Assembly: GCA_947044405.1 (NCBI GenBank)
Contig: CAMRHE010000115.1
Span: 4,898,001-4,962,000, forward strand
Direction of reading: 5' to 3'
Length of the DNA: 64,000 nt
Source of the DNA: Leptodactylus fallax
Lineage: Eukaryota; Chordata; Amphibia; Anura; Leptodactylidae
In this document: one piece after another, positions 35,012-46,797 of the stretch
Layout of the letters: the number at the start of each line of letters is the position of its first letter
Numbering within the stretch: position 1 is the first letter of the stretch
The notes under the pieces: model-generated
Seen by the model: the letters and a program-made list of their open reading frames with translations, nothing else
Database searches by the model: none
What the model was told of the DNA's origin: nothing
Program-made: the position numbers and the translations under genes

Positions 35012-35428
35012 GGGTGGGTTCACACTTGCGCTGGAGTCCGTCCACTGCCAATCCGACTGAAAATCTCGGGAAACTGGATAGGCACTGGATAGCGACAGGT
35101 TAGCGATGCATTGCTTAAAAACCTATTCATTTGAATGGGTTTTTAAAGCAATGCGCGGGTGTGCGCTAACACCGTCTGCACCGCAAATCCAGTTTTTTCG
35201 TTGGAAACAAAGTCGGACATACAGGACTTCGTTTTCAGCGAAAAAGACTGGATTCGCGGCGCAGTGGGTGTAAGCGCACACCCACGCATTGTTTTAAAAA
35301 TCCATTCAAATGAATGGGTTTTTAAGCAATGCATCGCTAACCTGTCGCTATCCAGTGCCTATCCAGTTTCCCGAGATTTTCAGTCGGATTGGCAGTGGAC
35401 GGACTCAAGCGCAAGTGTGAACCCATCC
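35012..35428. mobile_element. 417-bp palindromic (fold-back) MITE flanked by TAA
   Basis: The left arm starts GGGTGGGTTCACACTTGCGC and the right arm ends GCGCAAGTGTGAACCCATCC. Most of the element is mirrored (GATTTTCAGTCGGATTGGCA, CGACAGGTTAGCGATGCATT, CATTTGAATGGGTTTTTAAA), giving arms of roughly 190 bp with few mismatches around a short centre near 35215. TAA lies at both ends (35009-35011 and 35429-35431), which would fit the 3-bp duplication of PIF/Harbinger elements. Confidence 0.85.
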
Positions 35429-35585
35429 TAATTAGAACTCCAGCAGCACAGTAACTGCATAAAATGAATGGGTGCAACTTCCAAGTATGGACTAAATCTT
35501 GTGGATACTTCAAGAAACAAGCACATTATGGGTGAATAAACACCTAATTTTTCACTACATATGAATTGCTGCGTGTTTCTTGAAG

Positions 35586-35631
<46 letters not shown>
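35586..35631. repeat. TATC microsatellite 3
   Basis: A pure TATC run following TTGAAG. Confidence 0.95.
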
Positions 35632-35942
35632 CCAGCACAGGATGTGCTGCCTGAATTTTCTGTTTTTAGCATATTGCATGAGGGGTACAGTCCCCTCTAT
35701 TGGACTTGAACTCTTTCCAGTTGCATAGAACTATTAAATTGGAATGGAGTGCACCCTTGGATTTTGCTTCAGTCTCCCATCAGCCTAGGGATATTTGGAA
35801 TGGAGCATTGGCCTGGATCCTGCTTGCCACTGTATTCACACTGTAGACCTGTTCTGGGCCCAAGAAAGTTTGTCTGTTTAGTGTAGGGTCCCATCTTAAT
35901 GAAGTTGCCTTGTTGGAGCAGATGGGCTCCAGAGTGCTGCTG

Positions 35943-35976
<34 letters not shown>
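35943..35976. repeat. TATC microsatellite 4
   Basis: A pure TATC run ending in TTTCTAGC. Confidence 0.95.
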
Positions 35977-35980
<4 letters not shown>

Positions 35981-36184
35981 AGCTATCTTCCAAATGCACA
36001 TACATATATAGTACCATAAAGCAGACTATATGGGTTCCTTGAAAAAAGGAGGATATGGTTGCTATTCTATGGCAAGAACTTACAGTATGCAAGACTCCCT
36101 TCTATGGAAGAAGTAATATGTACATGGGTCATGGAAATGGCATGAAGAGGAAACAAACTTCTGGGCAAAGCCACCACCAACATT

Positions 36185-36232
<48 letters not shown>
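36185..36232. repeat. TATC microsatellite 5
   Basis: A pure TATC run. Confidence 0.95.
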
Positions 36233-36321
36233 CATATTATGGATATTTATCAAACCCTTCAGTCCAGAATTAAGTATCTCCAACTTTCTAAGTTCTCACA
36301 AAAAAAAGTGATGGTAAAATA

Positions 36322-36367
36322 GGTATTTCCTACACTAGTCTTTATTCAGACTAGTGTAGGAAATACC
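36322..36367. repeat. Perfect 20-bp hairpin
   Basis: GGTATTTCCTACACTAGTCT (36322-36341) is followed after 6 bases by its exact reverse complement (36348-36367). It probably represents the core of a short fold-back MITE; the following TCTTAATAAATTCCCCCC fits that. Confidence 0.95.
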
Positions 36368-36419
36368 AATCTTAATAAATTCCCCCCCACTGTATTTTGA
36401 CTCTTTTAAACTTTGTCTT

Positions 36420-37155
36420 GCAAAGAATCAGTGTCATGTCCAGGAGGAAGAATGCCAGGAGAATCCCCAGCATCAAGAAGAACATAGCAGAAAGTAAATG
36501 CCCATGAAAAAAAAATCACTGCTCATAGCTTTTGGAATAGGAATCGAAAGTTTAGTCTAGCCTACAGTAAGATAAAAGTCATTTTTGCCTCTTCATATCT
36601 GATTTGTTTTTGTTTTTTTATAAATTCGCAATTTCAAGGAAGATCGAAGAGACATATGTGTCTGCCAAGAGGCCTTGTCATTAAGCAGAGATTGATTTCC
36701 TTGATCTAGTTAATGGTGGATTTACCAGTGCTTACAGCCTTAGTCATTACACTAGCTGAATAAGCTTGAGTCAGTTGGGCCTGACATTGCTGATAATCCT
36801 CTAACATCTCATTACACAGAAATGAGTTCAATTTCAGCATTAAATTACAGTGCAAACAAGGAGACGGAGACTGCGATGTGTTCAGTCAATGTAGTGGCAA
36901 GAGGGGAATTGGTGCACGCGACCACTGGAATGGAGAAAGCTTGTGGACATCAATACTGTTGTATGGAAAAAGCCAAACATTTTGATATGCTGTACTTTCC
37001 AATATAATGAACATACACCTAGGTGGCAGCGTTCTAATACTAGATTTCATTGCTATCTGGATAGTTCAATAGTTTGAAGAGTAGATTGGGGAATATGATC
37101 ATTTTACTGGTCATTTGTATGCATGGTATATAATGGGGGACTCCCACCTGAGGTG
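36420..37155. other. Intergenic, nothing recognised
   Basis: No supported gene. Confidence 0.4.
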
Positions 37156-37203
37156 CAGATATAGTGGGTGCAGTGGAAGCAGTTGCTACTGGACCCTCAG
37201 AGG

Positions 37204-37615
37204 AAAATGCCAGGCCTTCTGGAGGATCAGGCGGGTGTCCAGTGTGCAGCATAACCACATGCTAGCAAAAGAGGTTGACATTTTATTTCTTACATGTATA
37301 GTCTAGTCTTCTATAAATATTAATATGGATTTCCTGGGTTAGTCCTGATCTCTTATCACCCTAAATATTCTTGACAAATATTCAAGGAGCATCCATTTGA
37401 AGATCCTGAGATCAAAGGCAAATCTGTAACAAAATCCACCACCTAATTTGTGTTGTTTACAATACTGGTGTCTTCTAATGTGGCAGAGAGGTCTTTGCCC
37501 CCCCCCCCCTTGGCACCAGGACCCAGGCATGACTTTTACTAATGCAGATTTTCAAAGTTCTCTCATTCTGGGTATACTGAAAAGTGAGTATTATTGGATT
37601 GGAGGTGTTGTTGAG
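37204..37615 (+). repeat. Direct duplicate, copy 1
   Basis: It starts AATGCCAGGCCTTCTGGAGG. Blocks matching 39781-40225 in the same order include AGTCTAGTCTTCTA, AAATCTGTAACAAA, TGTGTTGTTTACAAT, TGGTGTCTTCTAA, GGCACCAGGACCCAGG and GTATACTG. It is followed at 37637 by a hAT-type left end (CATGGGGGCGTAGCTATAGG). Confidence 0.8.
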
Positions 37616-37636
37616 AGACATGATAAGTTTATTGGT

Positions 37637-37730
37637 CATGGGGGCGTAGCTATAGGGGGTGCAGCAGCAGGAGTTCCTACTGGCCCTTGGACCCTGAGGA
37701 GTCCAAGAGGTCTCTTTGCCACAAAATATG
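37637..37730 (+). repeat. hAT-type family fragment (left end)
   Basis: CATGGGGGCGTAGCTATAGG, GGTGCAGCAG and TCCTACTGGCCCTTGGACCC resemble the CAGGGGCGTAACTA end of the element at 1875-2263. A shorter echo (ATATAGTGGGTGCAGTGGAA) precedes the duplicate at 37159. Confidence 0.5.
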
Positions 37731-39778
37731 CCACTATTCTAAATTGCAGAAAATAGTTGAAGGCTCCATTACAGACTTTGCATTTGGTTTACTATATATA
37801 AAGGGTCATACCTAACAGACCCCATTGTACACGACTTCACAACTGTGTCCTCTGTCTATCAATAGCCAGTAACTCCCTATGTCCAGGGGAGGGATTATTA
37901 ACAATACATTCTAATAGTCATCTGATAAAAGTTTTAGGGTTTGAGACTTAGAATACATTTTGCAGTAACAAAAATAATGTGATTTTAGTCAAAAATGTCA
38001 TCAGCTGTTAGGTTGGAGCAACACATACATGGGTGGTAATAAGCCATGTACAAAGCATCAGCTTTACAGTACATGTTTTACTTCCCCACACCATGTGGTT
38101 GTCATATAGCATCTGTATCTAAAATAACCATTGAGCAGATCAAAATAATATATATACATTTCCAAATAACAATGGTCACCGTGTTAAGTGTACAATAGGG
38201 TCAGACTTATTTTGCTGCTTACAGAGGGTGAACATACTGTAACCTATATGCTTCTAGTGCGGGCCACAAGAGTCACCTTCATAGGAAATCAATAATGCTA
38301 CTTAATGTATACTTGATTACATGTATATGGCTGGGCCTATGATTCCCAGTATTACTGGCTGATAGGGATATTCCAGAGAAATTGGCACACAGCTAGGAGC
38401 CAAGAAGGAAATGCTTTATTTGAGCCCTCAAAAAGTCTATATCCGCCTCTTAGCATAATGCAAAATGATAAAATGTACCTATGACACACGTGCAGAGCAA
38501 CAGTGGGGAAGTAAAGTGGCTGTCCAGCAAATACAGTGCAAACTACTACAGTCTTTTTAATGGGAAAGTTTCTAATAATAAGTATACTGTATATTACTCC
38601 TGGCTACAAAGACTATGTATAAGGTATCTAGGGTTTAGCTTTGCCATCTTGAAATTTCCTAATTATCAAACACCCTTATTGATCCAGCCTCGCAGCTTTT
38701 GCACCCTCTAAGTCCTCTGAACACCTAGTGCCACCAAAAATGCCCTTAGCCATCCCCATATACACAAGAGGGACAAGGGGCGGGATGATAATAGGAAGAG
38801 ATGTGCAACATTGAGTGAATGCTATGAGCTCTGATACTAAACAGGGCCACTGACACCGCTGCCCACATGGATAAATATGGACACAAAACCCACTATCAAA
38901 TACCATATTCAGAAATTCACAATAATAGTGATAGTCCCCAATTCAGGACATTTCTTGTAACTGGAGTTCAGAGCTATAAAAAAAACTGTTTTACTTTGGA
39001 GGACCAGTCTAATCTGTGCATTATATGGAAGCTCATTGTGTTTAATGGGAATCGTGTAATGCTTATTTCCCCCTGTAGTGGCGCTGTAGAGAAACTGAAT
39101 GCTTAGTGCTAGTTCTCCAACAATATACACTTGATAACTGGCACCAGTAGTAGGATATTGTGAATAGCTTCTCCTTGGGGACCCTCTACCAAAGGGATTC
39201 TGCAAATTGGTCCAAACTTTTAGGGAATTGCTTCTATCTGTCTATCCATTGATCTAAATAATCTCCTCTCATCTAAAGCTAAGTACATATTTTGGGGGAG
39301 GGACAAATTAAGCTATTTTTCTAGTTAACAAATCGCTAAGTATTTGTAGCTTTGTGGGAAAGTAAAAGATGACTTATTAATGAGTTTCCCGATCCCTGAG
39401 TGTTTTATGAACCTCCTGCTCAGCAGAACTCACTAAACAGGCACCTGTTCACATGGCTATTTAAAATATACTCAATCTGTTACTATTTTGGCAGAGAGCG
39501 TGCTCCAGCACAAAAAAGAATGAAATAAATAAAAGACTATTTATTTCTCCAGCACACAGTGCTCAAATATGCCCTGGAGGCACATTACAGACACATTATG
39601 GTACATTATCTGCAGATAATCCACCTCGCCGCCTTAGATCAATGAGTGGCTAGACCCTCTGGCAATGAAAGGGTAGAAAGGCATATCTCTCGTCTGCATG
39701 TAAAGTGATAGCAATTAACAACTCAAATGATTTATTAATATTTCAGTTATTAGTATTTTGTTTGAAAGATTCTCAGAG
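37731..39778. other. Intergenic, nothing recognised
   Basis: No supported gene or repeat. Confidence 0.4.
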
Positions 39779-39780
39779 GG

Positions 39781-40225
39781 GAATGCCAGGCCTTCTGGAG
39801 GATCCGGCTGGTGTCCAATGTGCAGCAGATCCACATAATGTAGCAATAGAGGTTGACGATTTATTCTTAACATGTCTAGTCTAGTCTTCTAGAAATATTA
39901 AAATGGCTTTCTTGGGTTAGTCACAGTCTCTGATCACCCAAAATATTATTTACAAACCTTCCTTCTATGCAAATGTCTAAGGAAAAAGTTTGAAGATTCT
40001 AAGATCAAAGACAAATCTGTAACAAAGCCCATCCCCTAATATGTGTTGTTTACAATGCTGGTGTCTTCTAAGGTGACAGAGGTGTCTTTGGCCCTACAGG
40101 GCACCAGGACCCAGGGATGACTTTTACTTCTATGCATCCTATAGCTCCACCAATGCAGACATTCAAGGTTATCTCATTTTGTGTATACTGGAATGTGAGT
40201 ACTATTGGAGGAATTGTCATATGTG
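39781..40225 (+). repeat. Direct duplicate, copy 2
   Basis: The counterpart of 37204-37615, about 2.6 kb downstream and in the same orientation, with identity in the range of 75-80% by eye and several indels. Confidence 0.8.
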
Positions 40226-40840
40226 ACATTGCCCATCATATATAAATCATGGCATCATAAGTTGTTACTTTACAGGATCCATGATGGATCTGTATGACCC
40301 AGTTTGTAATTGGTTCCATTGATTTATAATGGGTCTTTGAGGCTTTTATCATGTTCAGTAGAAGGACACCTGATGAAATGCAAACCATGACACTAGTGTG
40401 AATAGAACTTTAATCGTCTACAGACAATACCTTAAGTATTATGTGAACACAGTCTTGATCGCTCCATCTTGAGATCCCATAAAAGCAAAATATAAAGCTT
40501 TACCACCTCCATGCACTAATTCTGGCACAGTTGGTATTTTTTCTCTAGACCCCCCCCCCCCGTTTCTGAGCAGTCAATGCTGCCATATTTATTACCCAAC
40601 ATACTATTTAGGCTGTCTATTGTCAAGTGGACTGAGGATAGGGACCACCCACCTAACATTAGAGTATCTAATTGACATATTGAGTGCTGACATTAACAGA
40701 AATGACTGCTCAGGAAAGGTGAAAAAAATCCCAAATGTGCTGGAATCAGTGGGGAAGCCTATTTAAGAATAGGAAAGAGTTGGAGTTGGTTGAGGTGGTG
40801 ACAGGTTAATTTTAAATTAGAACATATGGTACCGCATACA
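40226..40840. other. Intergenic with a C homopolymer
   Basis: A run of about 12 C lies at 40550-40561. Nothing else is supported. Confidence 0.4.
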
Positions 40841-40876
40841 GGATGTCATATATAGTAATGGTTACTGACAGATACA

Positions 40877-41045
40877 GATGTTTCTACCCTTACGTTTCGG
40901 TAAATTCAGTACATCACAGCCACGGGGTGGCTACATATAGGCACATATTGCCACCCTGTGGTTGTGATGACAGAGTACTTTTTTTCCAAAAGCCGGTCAT
41001 TTCCTATCACTAATCTTGCGATACAGATGTTTCAAAGTGGTAACT
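40877..41045. repeat. Repeat with palindromic centre, related to 48534-48715
   Basis: CAGATGTTTCTACCCTTA opens both blocks. Here the centre CATCACAGCCACGGGGTGGC and its inverted partner GCCACCCTGTGGTTGTGATG form a stem of about 20 bp with mismatches. In the other block CACAACCACTAGGTGGCCAC corresponds. Confidence 0.6.
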
Positions 41046-41108
41046 GTCAAGTTAAACTTTGTTTACACCCATATGTCTAGTCAATGGAAAGGTAAAGAAG
41101 GACATACA

Positions 41109-41212
41109 GATGTAGCACTTTGTAACGTGAATTTCTGCAGCGGGATATCCTATCTCAGAAGACAATAAAAGCAATTGTAAACCCATTAAGAGTTGAGTTA
41201 ACACTGTGTGCC
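41109..41212 (+). repeat. Old dispersed repeat, copy B
   Basis: GATGTAGCACTTTGTAACGT leads through CTGCAGCGGGATATCC to AAGAGTTGAGTTAACACTGT, the same order and spacing as 7861-7979. Confidence 0.55.
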
Positions 41213-41970
41213 ACCAGGGTGTTAACAGTCAAGGTAAACATTGCTACATCTGTACCTACAATACAAGGCTCATCAAGGCAAGGCAAGTAAGTCCAATAAG
41301 GTACAGTACATCTATCAGCATTGGTGTAAAGAAAAGGAGAGCTGTTACCTATTCCAACTATTCAGATTCCAGGGCTAATTTGCCTTTTATTCAATGAAAG
41401 CTGAAATCTATTGCCTAACATGAGCAATGACACCATTTTTCTCCTAAAATAAACTTTAATCCAAAATCTGACTACATTTTATACCCCATTTTCTATCATA
41501 CACATAATCTATTATTCCTAACATTATCTTTATAGTTATTACAAAGCTAGTTTTAGTCTTTGGTAAAGAACATTGTATATATAACTCTGTTTTTTCTTGT
41601 ATCTGCTCAGTTATGACTTTGCCACATCTATGCTTCAATATATTGCTCTTTGCTACATGTAACATCTGTACTTTCATGGTTTTCCATTCCTTGCTGCTGG
41701 ATTTACTATGCAATATGGCATACTAGATTTATTTTATTGCTATAATGGCAGCAGTATAATAACTTTTACAAGCACTAAAAGGTGTTTGGGTATGTAAGCA
41801 ATAAGAAGCTGGATGTGTTAACCGTTTAGGTACACAGCAGGAAATAGTGTAAGTCAGTTTGCAAAAAAGTGTCAAAGGGTTGTCCTCTTTCCACTTAGAA
41901 GGCCATAAAGTTTATATAAAGACAGATTATATAGGCAATTCTTTAAATACATCAGCAACAACCTTACGTA
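41213..41970. other. Intergenic, nothing recognised
   Basis: No supported gene. Confidence 0.4.
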
Positions 41971-42077
41971 CTGTTGTGGCAATGTTTAACTTGACTTTCT
42001 GCATAATTTGCAGCAGTGTGATACAGTATCTGAAGATAACAAAAGCCTTTGAAAGAGTTGAGTTAACATTCTGTGTA
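41971..42077 (+). repeat. Old dispersed repeat, copy C
   Basis: TGTTGTGGCAATGTTTAACT leads to AAAGAGTTGAGTTAACATTC, the third copy of the 7861/41109 family. Confidence 0.55.
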
Positions 42078-42113
42078 GTTAACATGTTAGAGGGCCCCAA
42101 ATGTATTTTTGAG

Positions 42114-42394
42114 ACTGATGACCTATCCCCATGATAATCCATCTGATCTGTGGGAATCAAACACACAGACCCCACACAGTACCACTGATCTGGCTAGGAG
42201 CTAGAAGCTATGGCAGTAGATGGGGATCAGTAATAGATAAAGTGGAAAAGGAGCAAACTGTTTTTAATCCTCATATACTGCTGTTACTTCCAGAACCCAG
42301 AGGCTGCCCTCATCAGCAGATCTTACTAAGATCTGGGTTTTGGACCCCAACAGATCAGATACTCATGACCTATCCCCTGGACAGGTCACTAGTA
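42114..42394. mobile_element. Palindromic MITE (GATGACCTATCC family), copy
   Basis: ACTGATGACCTATCCCCATG on the left is mirrored by ATACTCATGACCTATCCCC on the right as a related end. GATCTGTGGGAATCAAAC and GGTTTTGGACCCCAACAGATC are internal inverted blocks. Diverged. Confidence 0.6.
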
Positions 42395-42572
42395 TCAAAA
42401 ATTAATTTGTGGCAGGAAAACTGCTTTAAGTATCAAGTTAATCTTTGGAAAAAGTAAAAAATGGTTTATACGGTGTTTATATAGCACAATTGTTGACTCA
42501 CACCATCTACCTTTGTAGAGTACTACTTGCTACTTTCTTTATTTGTCACAAATTTTGCTTAATACAAAGATC

Positions 42573-42830
42573 TGTAACGCTAGGTTCACACTAGCTTTCT
42601 GGTTTCCGTTCTTTGGGTCCATTTGGGGGCCTGAAAAATCGAAAACATTTGCGCTTAAAAGGCGGTTACCCATGGAAACCCGTGGACTCCATAGACTATA
42701 ATGGGGTATGGTGGATTTCTGCCCAGTTTCTGCCTGCAATAGCGGAGAGAAAAGTCCTGCTTGCTTTTAGGGAAAGGGGGATGGAGTCCCTGAATGGTCA
42801 CCGAACGCTATTGTGACTGCAGCCTGAGTC
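42573..42830. mobile_element. MITE-like repeat (CTAGGTTCACACTAG end)
   Basis: The left end TAACGCTAGGTTCACACTAG has a degenerate partner CGCTATTGTGACTGCAGCCT at the right. The interior GGGTCCATTTGGGGGCCTG is non-coding. The TTCACACT core is shared with the palindrome at 35012. Confidence 0.5.
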
Positions 42831-43827
42831 TCTGTATACCAATTCTGTCGGGTATACGTATACCTTACTCACCACACATGCACCTTTGACCCTGCAACTG
42901 TAAAGGAGAACTCTGCTTTCACGCTCCCTTTCAATTCTCCTAGGGTACACAGGAGTTACATACCCTTTATGGATCTGGAGCTTTGCTGTGATTGGTTGCT
43001 ACTAAGCCAATTTTGCTTTTAAACAATTATAATAAATCTTCCACAATTGTTTTTATAGGATGACTTATAAAAGCTTTTGTATTATATTTAACCTTATATA
43101 CTGTGGATATCCAATGAATGTGGATATCCTTTATTTACATGCCAAGTTAAAAGCAGAACATATCTGTCTCTACCATTTCATTAGCTCTCTTTAGTCATTC
43201 TTTTTCTTTGGTATATACAGTAGCACTAAGTTTTTCTTGTTTTCAGCCACTTAATACATTCCTGTGTGTCTCCACCTCATACCCTTCCATACAGGTCTTG
43301 GACAGGCGACACAGTATTTATAAGAAATCCCTGCAGATACAAAAATCGATGGCAATAAATAAATAACACACTCAGATATGATTTATGGGCAGCCTGAACA
43401 AAATCACCCTGAAGAGAAAATGGAGCAGGCAGTATTACCACATTAACCCATTCAGTGAAGGAGGGGAATGGAAGGATTTTTTGATCTTTAAGGTTAGGTT
43501 ATCTTGGTTTCGAAGAAATAAAAATGAAAAGTTGTTCAATCAATTTCTAACCAGAGAAATCTGCAGATAATAGATTGAGTACCACCGATTACAGGGTCCC
43601 AATACTGCCAGAACAGCTATTATATATCGAACAGTGAAGTCATACATAAGAGGATTGTAGAAAGTCAAGCTTTAGTACACAGGGATACAGCACTTGTATA
43701 GAATTTTATGTGGCTTCAATACATACATATAATATATACTTCAGCCATTTATGTATCCAATGTGGTAGTAGATATATAACCCTGCAATAATACTCTGGGT
43801 ACTAACCAGGTACTGTGACAGGTGACA

Positions 43828-44136
43828 TAAAGAGGACCTGTCACCAAGTACAAAATCCTAAATGCTATACATGCATTGTTATGCTCCTGAACAATGTGGT
43901 GTTTTTATTTTGGAAATCCATCCATCCATTGAAAAGATATGTTGCCTGGAACATTACCTGTAAACTAGAACTTATTCCCCAGTGGGCGGTAACCCTTTTA
44001 TTTTCTATAAGGTTACGCCTACTTGGGGAATAAGAGCTAATTTTAATATAACCTACCAAATTGTTCAGGGACACTACAAGAATCAAATGATGTATAACAT
44101 TTAGTATTTTGTACCTAGTGACAGATACTCTTTAAA
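43828..44136. mobile_element. Palindromic MITE (AAAGAGGACCTGTCACC ends)
   Basis: The left AAAGAGGACCTGTCACCAAG, ACAAAATCCTAAATG and CTCCTGAACAA are mirrored by TTGTTCAGGGAC, CATTTAGTATTTTGT and ACCTAGTGACAGATACTCTT. Arms are about 90 bp with mismatches; the centre has TTATTCCCCAGTGGGCGGTA and its inverse. Non-coding. Confidence 0.85.
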
Positions 44137-44470
44137 AAATAGAATGATGACATCATTGCTGCTTTAGAATAATAATATTATATACTGGGTACTGTGAGGA
44201 TGTTACTGGGGTCTATACCCCATTGATCTAGTATAGTAGTATGTGCTGTTTACAGATATCAGAAATAAGAAAACAATGTTGTCAATGGATTTTTACCAAC
44301 AGTTAGTAATAATGTATTCAAGGCCAGGATGAAGATTATATACATTTATTACATTCTCATGCAGATGCAGGTCATGCTGTATGGCATAAATATTGTCATG
44401 ATTTTTTTCACTAAACTTTTCTCAGAATATCTCGGAACAAGAAGAAAGGAGAGGAACGGTACACCTGTAT

Positions 44471-44471
<1 letters not shown>

Positions 44472-44502
<31 letters not shown>
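44472..44502. repeat. ATT microsatellite
   Basis: About ten ATT units. Confidence 0.95.
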
Positions 44503-44507
<5 letters not shown>

Positions 44508-44589
44508 TAATAATAATGTTTTTTTTTTTCAGGGGGTCAAGAAAAGTAACAGATATGTTCACACTTAACTGATCTCGGGGTGGGGGTCA

Positions 44590-44646
44590 GCTTTCTAGCG
44601 TTATATAAAACCGTATGTGTCTGAGGACATGAAAGGTCCTCTTTAA
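44590..44646. repeat. Fragment of the 6907-7297 MITE
   Basis: TTTCTAGCGTTATATAAAAC followed by GAGGACATGAAAGGTCCTCT matches the right end of the earlier MITE in order. Confidence 0.6.
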
Positions 44647-44792
44647 GAGTATGCATAGGTATTGTATAATGCATCCCGCACAGGTCTTACTATAAGAGAC
44701 TATTTCCACAGTAATTAAATAGAAAACATTGAAAAGAACAGCAATTTCAATATAGAAAAAATATTACAACATAATAATAATAATTGTAAAAT

Positions 44793-44820
44793 AAATAATA
44801 ATAATAATAATAATAATAAT
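44793..44820. repeat. AAT microsatellite
   Basis: About nine AAT units, the inverse of the ATT run 300 bp upstream. Confidence 0.95.
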
Positions 44821-45054
44821 CTGGAGGATTATTAAGGATCCACACTGTGAAACAAAGAATTTTTTGTGTTCAGTCAGGTAGCATACATGTGAATGAGCAT
44901 AAATAGTCATAACTACAGTATAGAATATCATTAACACTGAAATTGTGTACCAGGCAAAATGACCAGATCTATAGAGAAACACAGGAGAATCTCGCTAACT
45001 TGGGTTTATTGGGGTAAAGATTCAGTTTCAACATTGGTACTATACTTAACAATG

Positions 45055-45175
45055 GGTTGGAAGTAGTTGGATTTGTTCCCTGCATTGAAGCTCAACACCC
45101 CTTGACTTTAATGGGGGCTGAGCTGCAGTACCAGTGCTCAGCCACTATACAGGGCAGGGATCCAACTACTTCTGG
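45055..45175. mobile_element. Short palindromic repeat
   Basis: GGTTGGAAGTAGTTGGATTT and CCCTGCATTGAAGCTCA are mirrored by TGAGCTGCAG, CAGGGCAGGGATCCAACTAC and TTCTGGCC. Non-coding. Confidence 0.5.
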
Positions 45176-46540
45176 CCCTGTGTTGTGTATATTAAAAGGA
45201 TCAGAAGCAGCCCTGTAGGCTGATCAATGTAGGGGCTACCTGTCGCTCCTCCCACCATCAACCCCTCAAACTACAACCCTGTTATGAAAAATATCCTTTT
45301 TTAATACCATTGAGCTAGTGACTGTAGAGTATCTGCAATAAACTGATTAAGACTTAAGAAAATAAACAGTCATGTGTAGAAGAGAGTTGTCTTATTAAGA
45401 CCATCTGTTATGAGATCTCCCATGGGCCTTACAAAATGCCCAAGGGAAAGTAAATTGAGGCAAAATAACCATAAGCTATAGAAAGAGAACATGGTAATGT
45501 CTCTGGTTGGCATCACCTGTCACGAAACTAGCTGAGGTTGCCGCAAGCCTTAACCTCTTAACTGCCAGAAGGAAGCGAGTCTGCTTAGAAATCAGTGCTA
45601 TGAATTTGCAGTGATATCCAACCATGCTTAGTAGGAACTGAACACTTATGTCTACTATTATCTATTCCTACCTGCAGGTTATATGATGGATCTTATTTTG
45701 GACCTACAGTATTGTTTGTGTGAATACCTAGGATAGCTACACTAATAGGAGCTTTATGAAATTGAAAAACATGGCTTCTTAATTCCAGAAACAGCACTTT
45801 GTTTTCCATGGGATGAGTCTAGTATTACAACTAAGCCCCATCTACTTCAATACCAGACCCAGCTCATGTTTCTGGAAGAAAGCAGCCATGCATTTCCATA
45901 GAGCAAACATAAATATTAGGTCTCCATTTCCACACGTATACACAAGCAGATTAACACATGAAGACCTACATGTGGCTCTGTACTTACATTGACTATTCCA
46001 GATTTACAAGGTACTAGGATGCTAAAAAATCAGTCAGTGTCACAGTCCATTCACATTCATACACCGTTATGTATGTCAAATACTTAAGGCTAAGAGCACA
46101 GGTATATGTAGACATGACACGTATGGACCTGACTACTGCTACAGTGTTTGTATACAGATTTTCTCTTCTTAGGGCAGAAGGGCATCTTAGACATGTCATT
46201 TACAGGCTTTCTTCGTGAATAAAAAAACAAAAAAAAAAACATGGAAAAATCCTTTTAAGTGCTATGCAGCAGACATTGCATTTCTTCATTGAGCTGAGGA
46301 TGGGTCCAAGTGTTACATACAGAATATAACTGGTTTGGTCACAAACTCAAAAAATACTTGTAAGTGATAAACACATGTTAATTTTCCTCACATCCATCTG
46401 TCTGTCTGTCTGTGTCCTCATGTCTGTTTGTCTGTTTTTAGCTCAGGTCTATTAGGGCAGAGCTGTGATCTGTGACTACAGCTTAGCAGCAGTGCCTACA
46501 GTGAATATGTGGTTGTCTGAGGCACACCTCCATACTTCAA
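45176..46540. other. Intergenic, nothing recognised
   Basis: A TCTG repeat lies near 46398-46412. No gene is supported. Confidence 0.4.
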
Positions 46541-46797
46541 TGGAATAGGTCATCAGTATGTGATCTCTGGGGTTCATATACCTGGACCTTGCACAGATCA
46601 GCTGTTGCAGTGCGGGAGTCTGATGCAGTTGTGTGAGGAGCATGTGCACGCTGATCCTATTAAAGTAATAGGAGTAGAGCTGCACAACCTCCTAGCCATT
46701 GCTATACAGTGGACGGGGCTGCAGCTCTGCTCCTATTACTTGAATAGGAGCAGACTCCCCGTCCACTGTACCAGCTTCAGGCCTCTGTGATGATGCG
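46541..46797. mobile_element. GATGACCTATCC-family MITE, copy
   Basis: GGAATAGGTCATCAGTATGT, ACAGATCAGCTGTTGCAGT and the inverted pair TCCTATTAAAGTAATAGGAG and CTCCTATTACTTGAATAGGA link it to 32315-32710. Confidence 0.6.

Noticed and set aside
33781..36232. Tetranucleotide runs as a CRISPR-like or regulatory array
   Set aside because: These are plain TATC microsatellites with no spacers and sit in vertebrate nuclear DNA.
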